A DNA stretch of 42,982 nt, from contig WIXG01000528.1 of NCBI GenBank assembly GCA_009869945.1, forward strand, positions 1 through 42,982, in the 5' to 3' direction. Below are positions 1 through 12,056 of the stretch, one piece after another. The notes beneath the pieces were generated by a model. That model was not told the origin of the DNA. It saw only the letters and a list, made by a program, of their open reading frames with translations, and ran no database searches. Each line of letters begins with the position of its first letter. Within the stretch, counting starts at the first letter, position 1. Origin of the DNA: Mesaphorura yosii (Eukaryota; Arthropoda; Collembola; Poduromorpha; Tullbergiidae). The translations under genes and the position numbers were made by a program.

Positions 1-2614
1 GACTTTGGTGGAGTTGAAGAGTTGTACGTGCCATCGGAACATCTTTGGTTGCCTGACATAGTGCTCTTTAACAAGTAAGCGTGCGCTGCATTGAACTTTC
101 ACATCAGAAACAGAAATAGGACAATCCCCGTTTGAACTCTTGACAATGACAGCTGGGATGGAAATTACGAAGTCACACTAATGACAAAGGCCACGGTGCG
201 CTACACCGGAGAAATTGTCTGGAATCCACCTGCAATTTACAAGTCCTCATGCGAAATTCAAGTGGAGTGGTTCCCGTTCGATCAGCAGGTTTCACACCTT
301 AATTTCACAGTTTTAATAGCACACAATTTTTAATCCCACAATTTTGGAGCTAATTAAAAACTGCTTTAATATTGTGACTTGAGCAATTCAATCTTTAATT
401 TCACCGCAGAGCTGCGCGATGAAATTCGGCTCGTGGACATGGAACGGCGAGCAGGTCGATCTGAGGCACGCTGATCAGAAAAATGGCAGCAATTTCGTCA
501 AAGTCGGAGTTGATTTAAGAGCGTTCTACCCATCAGTTGAATGGGACATCGTAGATGCACCCGCCAGAAAGGATGAGGAATACTACCCCTGCTGCTCTGA
601 GCCCTACAATTGTACGAAACTCACCCGAGACTAGCTGTTTGAGTGAATACTTTATGAGGCGAAAGCATTTTATTGCAGACATAACATTCAATCTCACGAT
701 GCGAAGGAAGACGCTATTTTACACTGTCAACTTGATCGTTCCTTGCGTTGGTATTTCGTTTCTCACCGTACTTGTATTTTATCTCCCATCTGATTCGGGC
801 GAAAAAATTGCGCTATGTATGTCAATACTTTTATCACTCACAGGTATATAATTTCACTTTCCCCCGACCTATTTTTCACTTTGTATTTGAAGCAGCAACT
901 TGATACTGATATTTTAGTTTTTCTGCTCCTGCTCGGTGAGATCATTCCCCCGACATCGCTGGCCGTGCCGCTGCTCGGGAAGTACTTACTGTTTACGATG
1001 GTTGTGGTAACTCTCTCAATTACCGCGACGGTTGGTGTACTTAATGTGCACTTCAGGTACGCACCACCGCTCGAATTAAATGGAGTGTGCAGTACGAATT
1101 CATAGTTGAAGCACGGTAACCTAAAATTACTGATTTTTATAGCAAACAGAATCCATATTTCTTAAGACCATGTAATATCGCGACCTCATTTTTGAAATCG
1201 AAATATTTTTTGTGCGATTTGGTTTTTGGAAAGGTTAAGAAAGAGATAAACGAGTGGCATGGTTGATATCCACAGTGAGTAAAAAGGTGACATGACGTGC
1301 ATAGCAAATAGCTTAGACTTTTACGTGCAATGTGTCCCAGTCAATCAGCTGATGATGTTTCTTGACTCGGCTTTTGTGATAATTTTAATATTTTTGTGGT
1401 CTGTGTCAGGTTTAGTCTCTGTGCAGCAGACATTTTAAGTAATTTTGGCATTGTTTTTGCAATTGTGCGGCCAAAATGGAATTTGTTCCATACATCTTGT
1501 ATTAAACAAATCTTAGCAAAGCGCATGTGCTTGCTATTTTGCTTCGACATAGAAAATTGAAAGCTGCTTCAAAATGCCTCAGCTAGTATGAACTGTTTTG
1601 TTCCGGTCGTTCGGTTTTGTCCTTTCGAAATCGGAGTGTAGTGTTTGCGTGATTATTTTGGCTCAGACTCGCACTAGTGCATTGTAGTGTCCGGCCTCAA
1701 TCTGCCCAAAGGGCCTAGAACTAATTACTGTCTGCCCAATTAGATCCCCGTCGACGCACAGAATGCCGAAATGGGTGCGAACGGTGTTCATCGAGACGAT
1801 GCCCAGGATCTTGTGCATTCAGAGACCGGAGTACCATCCTCAGTACGCGTACGTGGGAGAGTATTCCACGTACATGGATCAAGATGAGCCCAATTTCGAA
1901 TTGTAAGTGCCTTCGTGGGATTGTCGAGATTAGCACATTGATGGCTATCTGGCACTGCTTTCATATTGATGAAAAATTAATTTTTCAGTGGATTCCACGG
2001 CCTATTTGACGATGACGAGAGCCCGATCACAGAATCCAGTGTGGATCAGTCGAGACATAGAAGATCTTTCGCTGAGGAACCAGGTAATTGTAATTCCGTT
2101 TCGTTTTGTCACGAGGTACACTCGCTGCCAGGCTTGAAGTCGTAAATTTTCCAAATGGATTGAATCCTCTATGGTATTCTAGAGCTAAATTCTGTTGTGG
2201 TTTTCAGAGTACGCAACGAGACCACAACCTCAATACAGTCCTGAGATCCTTGCAGCCTTTGAGAGTGTTGAATTCATAGCGCAGCACATTAGAAATGCGG
2301 ACCAGGAAAACGAGGTAACAACAGACCGCGCATTATTGCTGTCTTGAGATTAGATACTAATACTAATTTATTCGTAACGAACGGAATGGCTGCCGGTAAA
2401 ATAGGAATACTTCTAAATGCTATCCCTTGTCCAGGTTTGTGAGGATTGGAAATACGTAGCACTGGTGTTGGACAGAATTTTTCTGTACATCTTTCTGTTC
2501 ATCGGCTTGGCTGGAACTTTAACTATAATTATACTCGCTCCCTCATTATATGACAATAGGCCTCCGCTTCACATGCAGGATATAAAGTATCCTGTAATCT
2601 CGCGTAACACTTGA
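1..2614 (+). CDS. nAChR alpha-type subunit A, 5' partial
   Basis: This is a subunit of a pentameric acetylcholine-gated cation channel of the neuronal plasma membrane. Nine exons are visible: 1-74, 153-288, 410-611, 679-843, 918-1056, 1744-1902, 1989-2083, 2208-2314 and 2435-2614 (TGA), giving 418 codons plus stop. The signal peptide and first ~100 residues lie upstream of the window. The sequence shows the loop A region (WLPD), the Cys-loop (C-x13-C ending QSC), the loop C vicinal pair YYPCC that defines alpha subunits, four membrane segments, the M2-M3 motif [20 protein letters not shown], a TM3-TM4 loop, and TM4 after VCEDWKY. It belongs to the arthropod alpha1-4-like group; the exact orthologue is undecided. 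M2 has Ala at 2' and the usual 19' Ala is Gly. The 57 codons of 410-611 are one exon here but three in the two neighbouring paralogues. Confidence 0.95.
1143..1233 (+). other. Candidate cassette exon in subunit A
   Basis: A 91-nt block sits in the intron after TM3, preceded by ACTGATTTTTATAG and followed by GTTAAG. Read in phase from the TM3 exon it is fully open (S-K-Q-N-P-Y-F-L-R ... F-G-K). A block of exactly the same length, with a matching acceptor and a GT donor, lies in the same intron of subunit B. Inclusion shifts the frame of the next exon, so the product would end after TM3 and lack TM4. Conservation and splice signals are seen in the sequence; use as an exon is inferred. Confidence 0.5.
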
Positions 2615-3011
2615 AACATGTTGAACACAAAATGAGGCTAATCCCAGCTATGGTGCGTAATCTTTAGGAGAGCCTCGACGTGACGTAGTTAGACGCAGAG
2701 TGCGTCTAGGATTATTGCACTACATTGCTTGAAAATTAAATGCAAGGTTCCCGCTTAAACTTTTACTCTCATTTTTAGATTTTCGACCACTTTCTTTAAT
2801 CCGTAATTCGTACTTGCCCTTCGTTCTTCCTCCACCTTCTGTGCTCATAAATTCTAGTGCATGCCGTAGTTGTGAGTTCGATTTTGGAATCGCATGCGAA
2901 ATGCGCTTGGCAAGTCGGCCTTGAGCGGCTTGAGATAATTTTTGCTCAGGAACTCTCTACAGTTGTGCCCTTACAATCTTAAGACATTGAACAGAAAGAC
3001 GACAGCTGGAC

Positions 3012-3017
3012 AATAAA
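3012..3017 (+). terminator. Poly(A) signal of subunit A gene
   Basis: An AATAAA lies about 400 nt after the stop codon, within GACAATAAATTT. The same 12-base string occurs after the stop of subunit B, which suggests a shared ancestral 3' end. A further AATAAA near 3411 could be an alternative site. Confidence 0.5.
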
Positions 3018-4424
3018 TTTATGTCGTCATATACCACATTTCGAATTTACAAGACAGGCCGAGTGTGGCCAGTAGTCCTTTATCTACCTGTAATAGACCG
3101 CCATGACCACGGAATCTCTACACAAAGGAACACTGGAGCATGTTGCAGACAACACATGTATTTAAGAACATATCTGTAATTCTAAAATTAATGACCCCAC
3201 ACACAAGTTTGAGCTCTCTCTCTCGTTTAGGACCAAATGTGCGAACAAGTCACAAATTGCATCTCAGACATTCACACCTTACCCCATGTGAATTTATCGA
3301 ACCTCGTGTGTGATTAATAATGGTAGCTATAGCCTCAGACATGAAATCTTGATGCTAAGACTTATCGAAACCGTATTTTAATCCCATGTGCTGATCTTTT
3401 CGAACTTGGCAATAAATATACTTTGATTACAAAATCTCAATTATTGTACGTGCTTCAAATTCCCATCAAAGCAGGTCGAGTTTATCTGGTTTACCGTATT
3501 CAGCTGTGGTCTTTGGCATACTTTCATCTTAAGAATCATTGTAGCAATATTCCTTAGCCCTAATCCTGCACCTTGAGGCAAAGTTTGCACTTAGATTGAT
3601 GACTTTCCCTTTTACAGGCCCATTTCAGTGTACAGCGATACACTGTTGGCTTTTATTTATTTCAAGCGTACGAGAACGAGAACCGCAGGTGCAATAAACC
3701 AGGAAAAATTGAATCACATTCCTCATGAACCGCAGAAACGAATGAATGAAGACATGACTCGATTAGTCATCGTACAATATTACACTCCTAGTTCAGCATT
3801 ATATTATGGTCGTAAATAAATAACACGCTTTCTCTCTTACTGGAAAGGAAACATAGAGAAAGCGGAGCATCATTCACTTTCAGGTCCCGGCTAGCACTGC
3901 TGGCTGCTGCGCTACATGCTCTTTCACTTCTTTCTCCCTGCGCGCTCTGTGGAGCCATTTCGTATTGATCAAACACTCTGCAGGGAGCCTGGGAAAGTAA
4001 TGTAACACGAGCTTACTGCACGGTTGGCTCAGTACTTGAACATGATCTCCAACATCCAGGATCTTGAGAGCATTTCCATTCTCCGTCTCTGTATTGCATT
4101 CGTAATGGAAACGAGTTCTCCCGGATGCTGGAGCTTCCGCAGTGCAGTATTTCACCATGACGGCATCGCTCCCAAGTCCACAACTGGTTTTAGATTTCTT
4201 TTCTTGTGTCTTCTCTCTATTACATTATCCAATTATGGACGCATTTGAGTAAATCCTCGTCCAATTCATGGTTAATTGCTAGCGACGAGTAACTAGTAGC
4301 GTTGTAGTAACTTTAGAATCTTAGCTCTCTTCTTTCACCTATCAAGCTATCGAACTTTCGCTCACATCATTTCATGATAGACCGAATTGCTCAAATAATC
4401 TTTACCTAATAAACTTAATACACA
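3018..4424. other. Intergenic region between subunits A and B
   Basis: I see no convincing gene. The short open frames on either strand have no recognisable motifs or splice partners. The last few hundred bases should contain the 5' UTR and promoter of subunit B, but I see no clear TATA box. Confidence 0.5.
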
Positions 4425-7400
4425 ATGAGAGCTTCGTATCTCGTTAGTCTTTCCATGTTTCGAGGATTTTATTTCCTCTTCAACCTGTTATTACTCTGCT
4501 GCCGAGGTAAGTACCTAATTATTGGGCTGTTCGTACTTTCTCCGCGATTCATTGTGCCCTGGAAGCTACGACCGAACACCTACGCTAAAAAAGTGTTCCT
4601 TGGTTGACAGATTATGTGAAAGGAAATCCGGACGCCAAGCTTTTATACGATGAGCTGTTGATAGACTACAATCGTCTAATACGGCCTGTTGCTAATCAAT
4701 CAGAAACCGTGACAGTAAATCTTGGGTTACGGCTATCACAACTAATTGATGTGGTAAGAAAACCACTCGAAGCTCTCAAAGTATGCCAGCCGACATTAAA
4801 CCTAGGGATATGAGAAACGGAACTAGACTGCCCGAGGAAGTTTAATCGGAAATGAATCCAAATGAAAATCCGCTCTAAAATCCATCATGTTTCTTTTCGT
4901 TCACAGAACATGAGGATGTCAATGATGGTCACAAACATTTGGGTAGAACAAGTAAGTCGGACAATATTCGACGTTTCACTCAATATTCTGAGATATCTGA
5001 GCACGCCTGTTACAATATGATACTTCAGAAATGGGTGGATTACAAGCTGAGATGGGATCCAGAAGAGTTTGGCGGTGTTGAAGAGCTTTATGTCCCGTCA
5101 GAACACATATGGCTGCCGGGTACAGGGTCCCATTTATAGCACTGAAAATAGTAGATCATAATTATAATTATATGCCATTTATTTGCTATTTACAGATATA
5201 GTTCTCTACAACAAGTAAGTAAGGGTTGACCTTTAGTCCAGGATATGGAAATGGAGCAGCTAGAATGTAATTATTTTTAATTATTTCAGCTGGGACGGGT
5301 AATATGCGGGTTCTCAATGTTTCAAGAAGTTTGACTTTCGGATTCCAAGATATTGTACCATATAATTTTGATTAGAAACTACGAAGTGACACTGATGACG
5401 AAAGCCACAGTACGCTACACAGGAGAGATTGTGTGGAATCCACCGGCGATTTACAAGTCATCCTGCGAAATAAACGTGGAATTTTTTCCTTTCGATGAGC
5501 AGGTGAATGCAAAATCAACAGCATACTTGTATTTTGGTTTTTTGATTAACTTTGTGACAAAAATTAAACATGCTCCTCCAGAGCTGCACGATGAAGTTCA
5601 GTAGCTGGACGTAAGTTTGTTACACCTGATTTTAGCCGAACACCTTCTCTAGTCACTATCTGTCAGCCAGATTAATCATGATTTTCTGTCGCCTCCCAGG
5701 TACGACGGGAATCAGGTAATAATGCGATAAGCATTCATTCTTGTGTGCCAAAGATTGTCGCTGTGAATTAAATCCCCTTTCTAACGCGGCATTCAGGTTG
5801 ATTTGAGGCACGCTGATCAAAAGAATGGAAGTAATTACGTTAAGCTTGGGGTTGACCTGAAGGCATTCTATCCATCTGTAGAATGGGATATTCTTGATGC
5901 CCCAGCTCGGCGAAACGAAGAATATTACCCCTGCTGCACTGAACCTTACACAGGTTTGTGCAACATAAATAACAAAAAGCAATTTCAGATCCGTTTGAAG
6001 ATTTTACTAAATGTTAATAAAGTACTTTAATTTCAGATATTACATTCAATCTGACGATGCGGAGAAAGACGCTGTTCTACACCGTAAACTTAATCGTTCC
6101 TTGTGTCGGTATTTCTTTCTTAACTGTTCTTGTATTCTACCTGCCATCCGACTCTGGTGAAAAGATCGCTCTCTCCATGAATGTACTTCTATCGCTTACT
6201 GTGTTCCTGCTCCTTTTGGCCGAGATCATTCCACCAACATCACTGGCTGTGCCACTCCTGGGAAAGTATTTGCTCTTCACGATGGTAGTGGTCACCTTGT
6301 CTATTTGTGCAACTGTCGTGGTTCTGAATGTCCACTTCAGGTAAGTTTCGCTTTCCGAAATGCCGACCATATGTACAAGAGAGTTTTTCAAGCACGGATG
6401 ACCTGTTTACTGATTTTTATAGCCAAAAACGGCCCTATTTCTTAAGAGCCTGTTTCTGTACCAGCCTCATTTTTGATATCAAACTCTATTTTATGAAATG
6501 TGGTTTTGGAAAGGTAAATTGATATGAGCATGGTGTATGCCAATAATTTACGAATGATATGCATGAGTACACGAATTTTGCAATTCAAAATCGGTTCGTT
6601 GTTCTCTGTGCCTGCTTTTGTGACGAAAATGGTTATCATAACGAACTGTTTGCTGCCCGCGGGAAATGGTCTCAATTAAGTTAATAACATTTCCTTGCGT
6701 TATAGTCTGTGGCTGCGCATGCATGAGACGAGAAGGGGCACAGATTTCTGCACGCTTCCAGCATTTTGCATTTTAACGAAGATGAACGCAAGTCTTCCAG
6801 CACTTTAATAACTCAATGAGAAGAATTATTGAATGACAACCTCGCTCATTTCTTTTTAGTTTTAGTGTGACCTTGGGTGGATTGCTGCAATGAAATGTAG
6901 TGCTTTTCATAAAATTTTACCTTTACCGATGGCTTCAAAATTGATTTCTGGACCACAGATCACCATCAACGCACAGAATGCCAGAGTGGGTGAAAGTGGT
7001 GTTTATTGATTTCCTGCCTAAAGTCTTGTGCATGCAGAGGCCAGCGTATCATCCGCGGTATTCATTTGAAGGAAATTATGCTTCCCATATGTACATGGGC
7101 TCCGACGAAATCAATTTCGGGAAGTAAGTCAGATTGAATGAAATGAATATACAGAGTGGCCCCTTCTGATGCTTTCGGCCCTTTATTAATTTCCTTCTTG
7201 TATTATTAGCGGATTCAACGATCCATTCTTTGAAAATGGAAGCCCCACAACAGAATCCAGTGTCGATCAGTCACGCAACATCAAATCATTCTCAGATGAG
7301 CCAGGTTCGACCATCAGGGAGAAACGCTCGACACAATCTTTACCAGGACAGCAAGCTATTGTAATCATTTTTTTCAGATTATGGAACAATCCCTCGGTAT

Positions 7401-7729
7401 AGTCCTGAAATCTTAGCCGCTTTCGAAAGTGTGCAATTCATTGCACAACACATCAAAGACGCTGACAAAGAAACCGAGGTTAAATTGCCGATTTTATAAT
7501 TGCAATGTGCAGATTCCAATTGCCCTGATTGCCATTGTTTTTGCAGGTTTGTGAAGACTGGAAATACGTGGCTATGGTCTTGGATAGAATCTTTCTCATT
7601 CTGTTCCTGTTGATTTGCTTGATTGGGACTGGAAGTATACTAGCGTTGGCTCCATCTCTCTATGACACAAGACCACCGCTTCACACTGCATTCAAAACTG
7701 GAAAGTATCCAGTAATCCATCTGTCATGA
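4425..7729 (+). CDS. nAChR alpha-type subunit B, complete
   Basis: This is a ligand-gated cation channel subunit of 521 aa. Exons: 4425-4506, 4611-4753, 4907-4951, 5029-5119, 5196-5214, 5290-5298, 5376-5502, 5582-5610, 5700-5715, 5797-5953, 6037-6340, 6959-7123, 7210-7304, 7378-7478, 7547-7729. They sum to 1,566 nt with all phases consistent. The first exon encodes a hydrophobic signal peptide. The mature chain starts near [13 protein letters not shown], followed by loop D (NIWVEQKW), the Cys-loop C160-C174, vicinal C233-C234 in YYPCC, TM1 from about 250, TM2 from about 281, TM3 and a terminal TM4. M2 is atypical: Ala at 2' (284), Ser at 4' and Asn at 6' (288). Two exons are very small (9 and 16 nt). 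The start is the first ATG before the signal peptide. It is the middle gene of the tandem array. Confidence 0.95.
5290..5298 (+). other. 9-nt microexon in subunit B
   Basis: CTGGGACGG is flanked by TTATTTCAG and GTAATA and supplies the W-D-G of the loop A / beta-strand segment NNWDGNYEV. In subunits A and C these bases are continuous with the following exon. Without it the residues would read N-K-N-Y; the frame is kept, so skipping would delete three residues near the agonist site. Confidence 0.8.
6423..6513 (+). other. Candidate cassette exon in subunit B
   Basis: This is the counterpart of 1143-1233: 91 nt, preceded by TTACTGATTTTTATAG and followed by the donor GTAAAT. In phase from the TM3 exon it reads [11 protein letters not shown] ... 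C-G-F-G-K with no stop. Including it puts exon 6959-7123 out of frame and gives a stop 17 codons later, so it would act as a truncating (poison-type) exon. The rest of this intron does not align visibly with its paralogue. Confidence 0.5.
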
Positions 7730-8013
7730 AACATCAACCATGAACCCAAGCAGGCATTAACAGCTGATTTGTTAGGAGGCTTTGACACCTAAGATTTTCA
7801 AGCTCACCTCGCAACTTGCGTCTTCGTACAATAATGACCCCCTTACACTTCTCCTTTTCCCATCGGCTACCTTTCACCTGTACTATTCCTTTGTGGCAAA
7901 TGAGGCAAAATTTACATCGACTTTTTGCGCACTCACTCACTTGTGACTCACATCAACACACGATTGTGACCTTGTTACTAAATTTGTATGTTGTTATTTG
8001 GCGGGGACTTGAC

Positions 8014-8019
8014 AATAAA
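8014..8019 (+). terminator. Poly(A) signal of subunit B gene
   Basis: An AATAAA lies about 285 nt after the TGA stop, in GACAATAAATTT, the same string found downstream of subunit A. Confidence 0.55.
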
Positions 8020-9104
8020 TTTTTGATCTTCATATAATGTCGTTAGACTTTTGGGAGAATCAATTCTCCTTCCATTACTTCCTAAATTAGGTGCTACACT
8101 AAATTAAATTATACTTTCTATTACCTTCCTGATGAAACAAACTATGCCATTGTTAATGTCCTGTTATCGTTCAATAATATTAGTTAATTGTTGCTCTGTT
8201 GTAGTTTGTAAATTAGCGCAATTACGTATCTGACACTAACCAATCGCCTGTGTAACTATTAGAAAGTAAATACCTCCCAATCTGCTTAGGACTAAAGTCG
8301 AGAGCCGAATTACGGGAAAACCCAGTAATACCGTACTTCTAGTTTCCATTGGCCTAACCAGTAATTAACTACAACTTCATTAGATATTGCTTAGTCTAAC
8401 CAGTATCTACCAAATAAATAGCCGTGTCTGCCCAGATGAACAAGTACATATTGCTACTTGGGTTAAGCATGCAAATCTGTCTGCATTTACAACTAGTCAG
8501 AGAAAAATAGTTTATTTTTTGCTCATACTTAAAACCCAGTATTCAAATACTTGCAAGCTATGGCGGTTTGTCGCCGTTCTTGTCATGGGACGATTTGTAT
8601 GAACTCAATTTGGCTCGAACAATTGTCTGGAATGATCTATCGCAGCTTGTCTTGGGACAGCGAATATCTCAAAATAATTTGTTCCGTGCTCTTAATTTCA
8701 TGATTCACAAACGAACAAAACACGAAAATGTGGTGCATGTTGAAGCTGCCTTCCCCAGGATGCCGTCTATGATATTCGGAAATGTATTACTACTAACTTT
8801 TTACCAACTATAATAGTTGTTGCGAACAACTTCATGAGTCACCAGAGCCGGGCGAGGTTTTCCGATGTTCTAAGTGCAGACAGGGGCGGCTCTGGATAAC
8901 TCTTTCGCGTGCAGACGCGTGATGAGGATCTTCACAGCATCCTGTCCCGCTTACTACTCTCTTCTGTCAGTAGAGTCCATAGAGTCGGAGAACGAACTAG
9001 TTTCCCCTTTCACTTGTGTTGCGTTTGAGTTTCTTCTAGTGTTTTGGTTTACACTCCTAAAGTTATTTTCATTTTTAGGACAAATACTTTTAAAAATTTT
9101 CAAT
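8020..9104. other. Intergenic region before subunit C
   Basis: No gene is recognised. Open frames here are short and without motifs. The 3' part must hold the promoter and 5' UTR of subunit C; no clear core-promoter element stands out. Confidence 0.5.
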
Positions 9105-12056
9105 ATGGGTTCCTTGTCCGCAGCATCGACTCTTTTGTTCCCCTTTAGAGCTAGCTTTGGAGGCGTATTGCTGCTGGTCACAGGTAAATAGCAGAATTGA
9201 AACAACCCGTAAATTTTTTTACGACGCAGCCTGGATTTTGTTATCATTCATTCCGTAGAGTGTGTGATTATATCACTAACTGCTGGAAATCCGGACGCCA
9301 AACTACTCTACGATGAGCTCCTTGCGGATTACAACAGATTGATCAGACCAGTTGCAAACGCTTCAGAGACGGTAAATGTCAAGCTGGGCATTCGACTTTC
9401 ACAACTCATGGAAGTGGTAAGACGATCGAATGGGCCACCAAACCGTGTCACCTATTTAGCGTGTCAGGATAATTGGGAATTTATGAACGACTGGCTTGGC
9501 TTGAAGGGAACGCGTACGAGCATTTTGAGCTAACGAGTTCTAACGCAACAAATTAGAATTTGACTCTCTTTCAAAGAGAAAGTGGTAAATATTACGGGCT
9601 AACAACTTTCGCATTGCAAAAACTGGATTCAAATTAAATTACTCATTGCAATGAATAGCTTTACAGTAAACCTCGAAGTTTTACCATGCTAACTGTATTG
9701 TGTAGCAAGATGTAACCCAATAAGACTAAAGGAAGCATACAGGAAATACCTTTCCCGTATCCGCATACTCGCACTAGTATTTGAAACCAACTGAGAACTG
9801 AGTGAAAGTATGATAAACTGATTTCTCTATCCCATGCAGAACATGAAGATGTCGATGATGGTAACAAATATTTGGGTTGAGCAGGTAGGCCGCACCTGAT
9901 TGCATCATTAAAAGTATAATCCTATCACGATTTACAATTTCTCGACTTTCAGAAATGGAATGATTACAAGCTCAGATGGGATCCAGGAGAATTTGGCGGA
10001 GTCGAAGAGCTGTATGTTCCCTCGGAGCACATTTGGGTAATAGTTTTCCCGAAAATTGTACCGTAGAACTTTCTGTCCTGATACTTCTCGTCTAAGATTT
10101 TATTCTGTTTCAGTTGCCCGACGTGGTCTTGCACAATAAGTACGTTCAAGTCCATTGCAGGCGACCTTTATTGAAACGAAATAATCTTCATTTTTTCTTT
10201 TCCTTAAAAATTCAACAGCTGGGACGGCAACTACGAAGTGACGCTTATGACAAAAGCCACGGTACGCTATACAGGAGAAATTGTATGGGTTCCGCCTGCA
10301 CTTTACAAGTCGTCGTGCGAAATTAATGTTGAATGGTGGGGATTAATGAATTGTAGTCAACCAGACCGAAACCGACCCAGCGCTAAAGTTAGGTTTTTCA
10401 AACCACAGGTTTCCTTATGATGAACAGAGCTGCTTGATGAAGTTTGGCAGTTGGACGTAAGTTCCGCACGGCGAGACGAGAAATCTTTTGCTTTCTCTAG
10501 TTTCGAAGGAATTTTGCATTATTTTGTGTCGATTTGCAGGTACGATGGCTATCAAGTGAAACCAAAATCCAAGTTTCTCTACTCTCAAATGCCTTTGTAT
10601 TCCGTTCTTGATAATAAGTTCAATGTTTCCTGGTTTTTCAGGTTGACTTGCAGCACGTACAGGCCACGCCCGGCACCAATTTGGTACATCTTGGAGTTGA
10701 TCTGAAAGATTTCTATCCTTCCGTGGAATGGGACATTCTTGACGCTCCAGCCCGGCGGAATGAAGAGTATTATCCATGTTGCGTTGAGCCGATGGTGGAC
10801 ATCACGTTCAACCTGACGATGCGAAGGAAGACGTTGTTTTACACCGTGAATCTCATTATACCTTGCGTTGGAATTTCATTTCTTACTGTCCTTGTATTTT
10901 ATCTGCCCTCGGACTCTGGCGAGAAAGTCACTCTCTGCATGTCAATTCTTCTATCGTTGACCGTGTTTTTGCTTCTCCTCGCTGAAATCATTCCCCCGAC
11001 ATCCCTGGCTGTGCCATTATTGGGAAAATATCTGCTCTTTACTATGGTGGTCGTCACGCTCTCGATTAGCGTAACGGTCGTCATTCTGAACGTACATTTT
11101 CGGTGAGCAATTTATTTTGAGGTGCTATACTTTCGCACGAAGCTCGTTCTTCATTCTTCGAAAATTTGCAGCGTATGTTTGCGATTCCGTCCGCAGCTGG
11201 TTTAAATCATTGTTCTGTCTTTGCCTCTGTCTCGCATCGTGACAATAATTTTTATGGCATTTTGACAGGTCTCCCTCGACGCATAAGATGCCAGAGTGGG
11301 TAAAGAAAGTGTTCATGGAAATAATGCCAAAAATTCTCTGTATGGAGAGGCCAGAATATCATCCTCGCTACACTTACGAAGGAACTGTGGAGTTTTGCTC
11401 GCCGCTGGATCCCGATGACTTAACTTTTGGAATGTTAGTAGTTGCAATCGTGCACAACCTCGCTTGCCTCTTTCAACCACACGTTAATATAATTCCAGGG
11501 ACTTCACTAGTGGCTTGTTTGCTGATGAAGGAAGTCCGCGAACTGAGGAGAGCAGTGTTGACCATTCAAGGTTTAAGGCGTTCTCGGATGAGCCAGAAGT
11601 GTTCGCGGGTAAATGAACTACAGCAACTACAGGATGTGTGAAGTGAATCTGTTTATCGGGGTTTCAGAGGAACATGAACAAGCAGCAGGATCGCAGGATC
11701 GCAAGTACAGCCCGGAAATCATGGCAGCCCTGGAAGATGTTCAGTTTATTGCACAGCATTTGAAGGACGAAGATAAAGATATCGAAGTGAGCATTTTCAA
11801 CTATCGTCAGAGCAAGTTGGGTTGAAGGAAAATACAATATGCTTTCTACTCGCTGGTGGTGTTGTAGGTCGTTGAAGATTGGAAATACGTCGCAATGGTT
11901 CTGGACAGATTCTTCTTGTTTATATTTCTGATGACTTGCATACTGGGCGCGTCGTTGATAATTGGCCAAGCGCCGAGTTTATACGATAATAGACCAGCAT
12001 TGGATGCAACCATTTCGTCCTTCCGTAAAAAGAATCCTCCCGTTTTGAAAGGGTAA
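9105..12056 (+). CDS. nAChR alpha-type subunit C, complete
   Basis: This is the third subunit of the array, 538 aa. Exons: 9105-9183, 9259-9416, 9840-9884, 9953-10036, 10114-10139, 10219-10335, 10409-10456, 10540-10555, 10642-11102, 11269-11433, 11499-11608, 11668-11786, 11868-12056 (TAA), 1,617 nt in frame. It has a signal peptide exon, loop D (NIWVEQKW), the Cys-loop C164-C178, vicinal C237-C238 (YYPCC) and four membrane segments. M2 is conventional for the arthropod group ([20 protein letters not shown], Thr 288 at 2'). One large exon (10642-11102) runs from loop F through TM3, where subunits A and B each have introns. The TM3-TM4 loop has diverged most. In place of the Val-Cys-Glu-Asp before TM4 it has Val-Val-Glu-Asp. 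Confidence 0.95.

Noticed and set aside
3880..4158. 92-codon - strand frame between subunits A and B
   Set aside because: No recognisable motif, partner exon or conserved counterpart near the other subunit genes.
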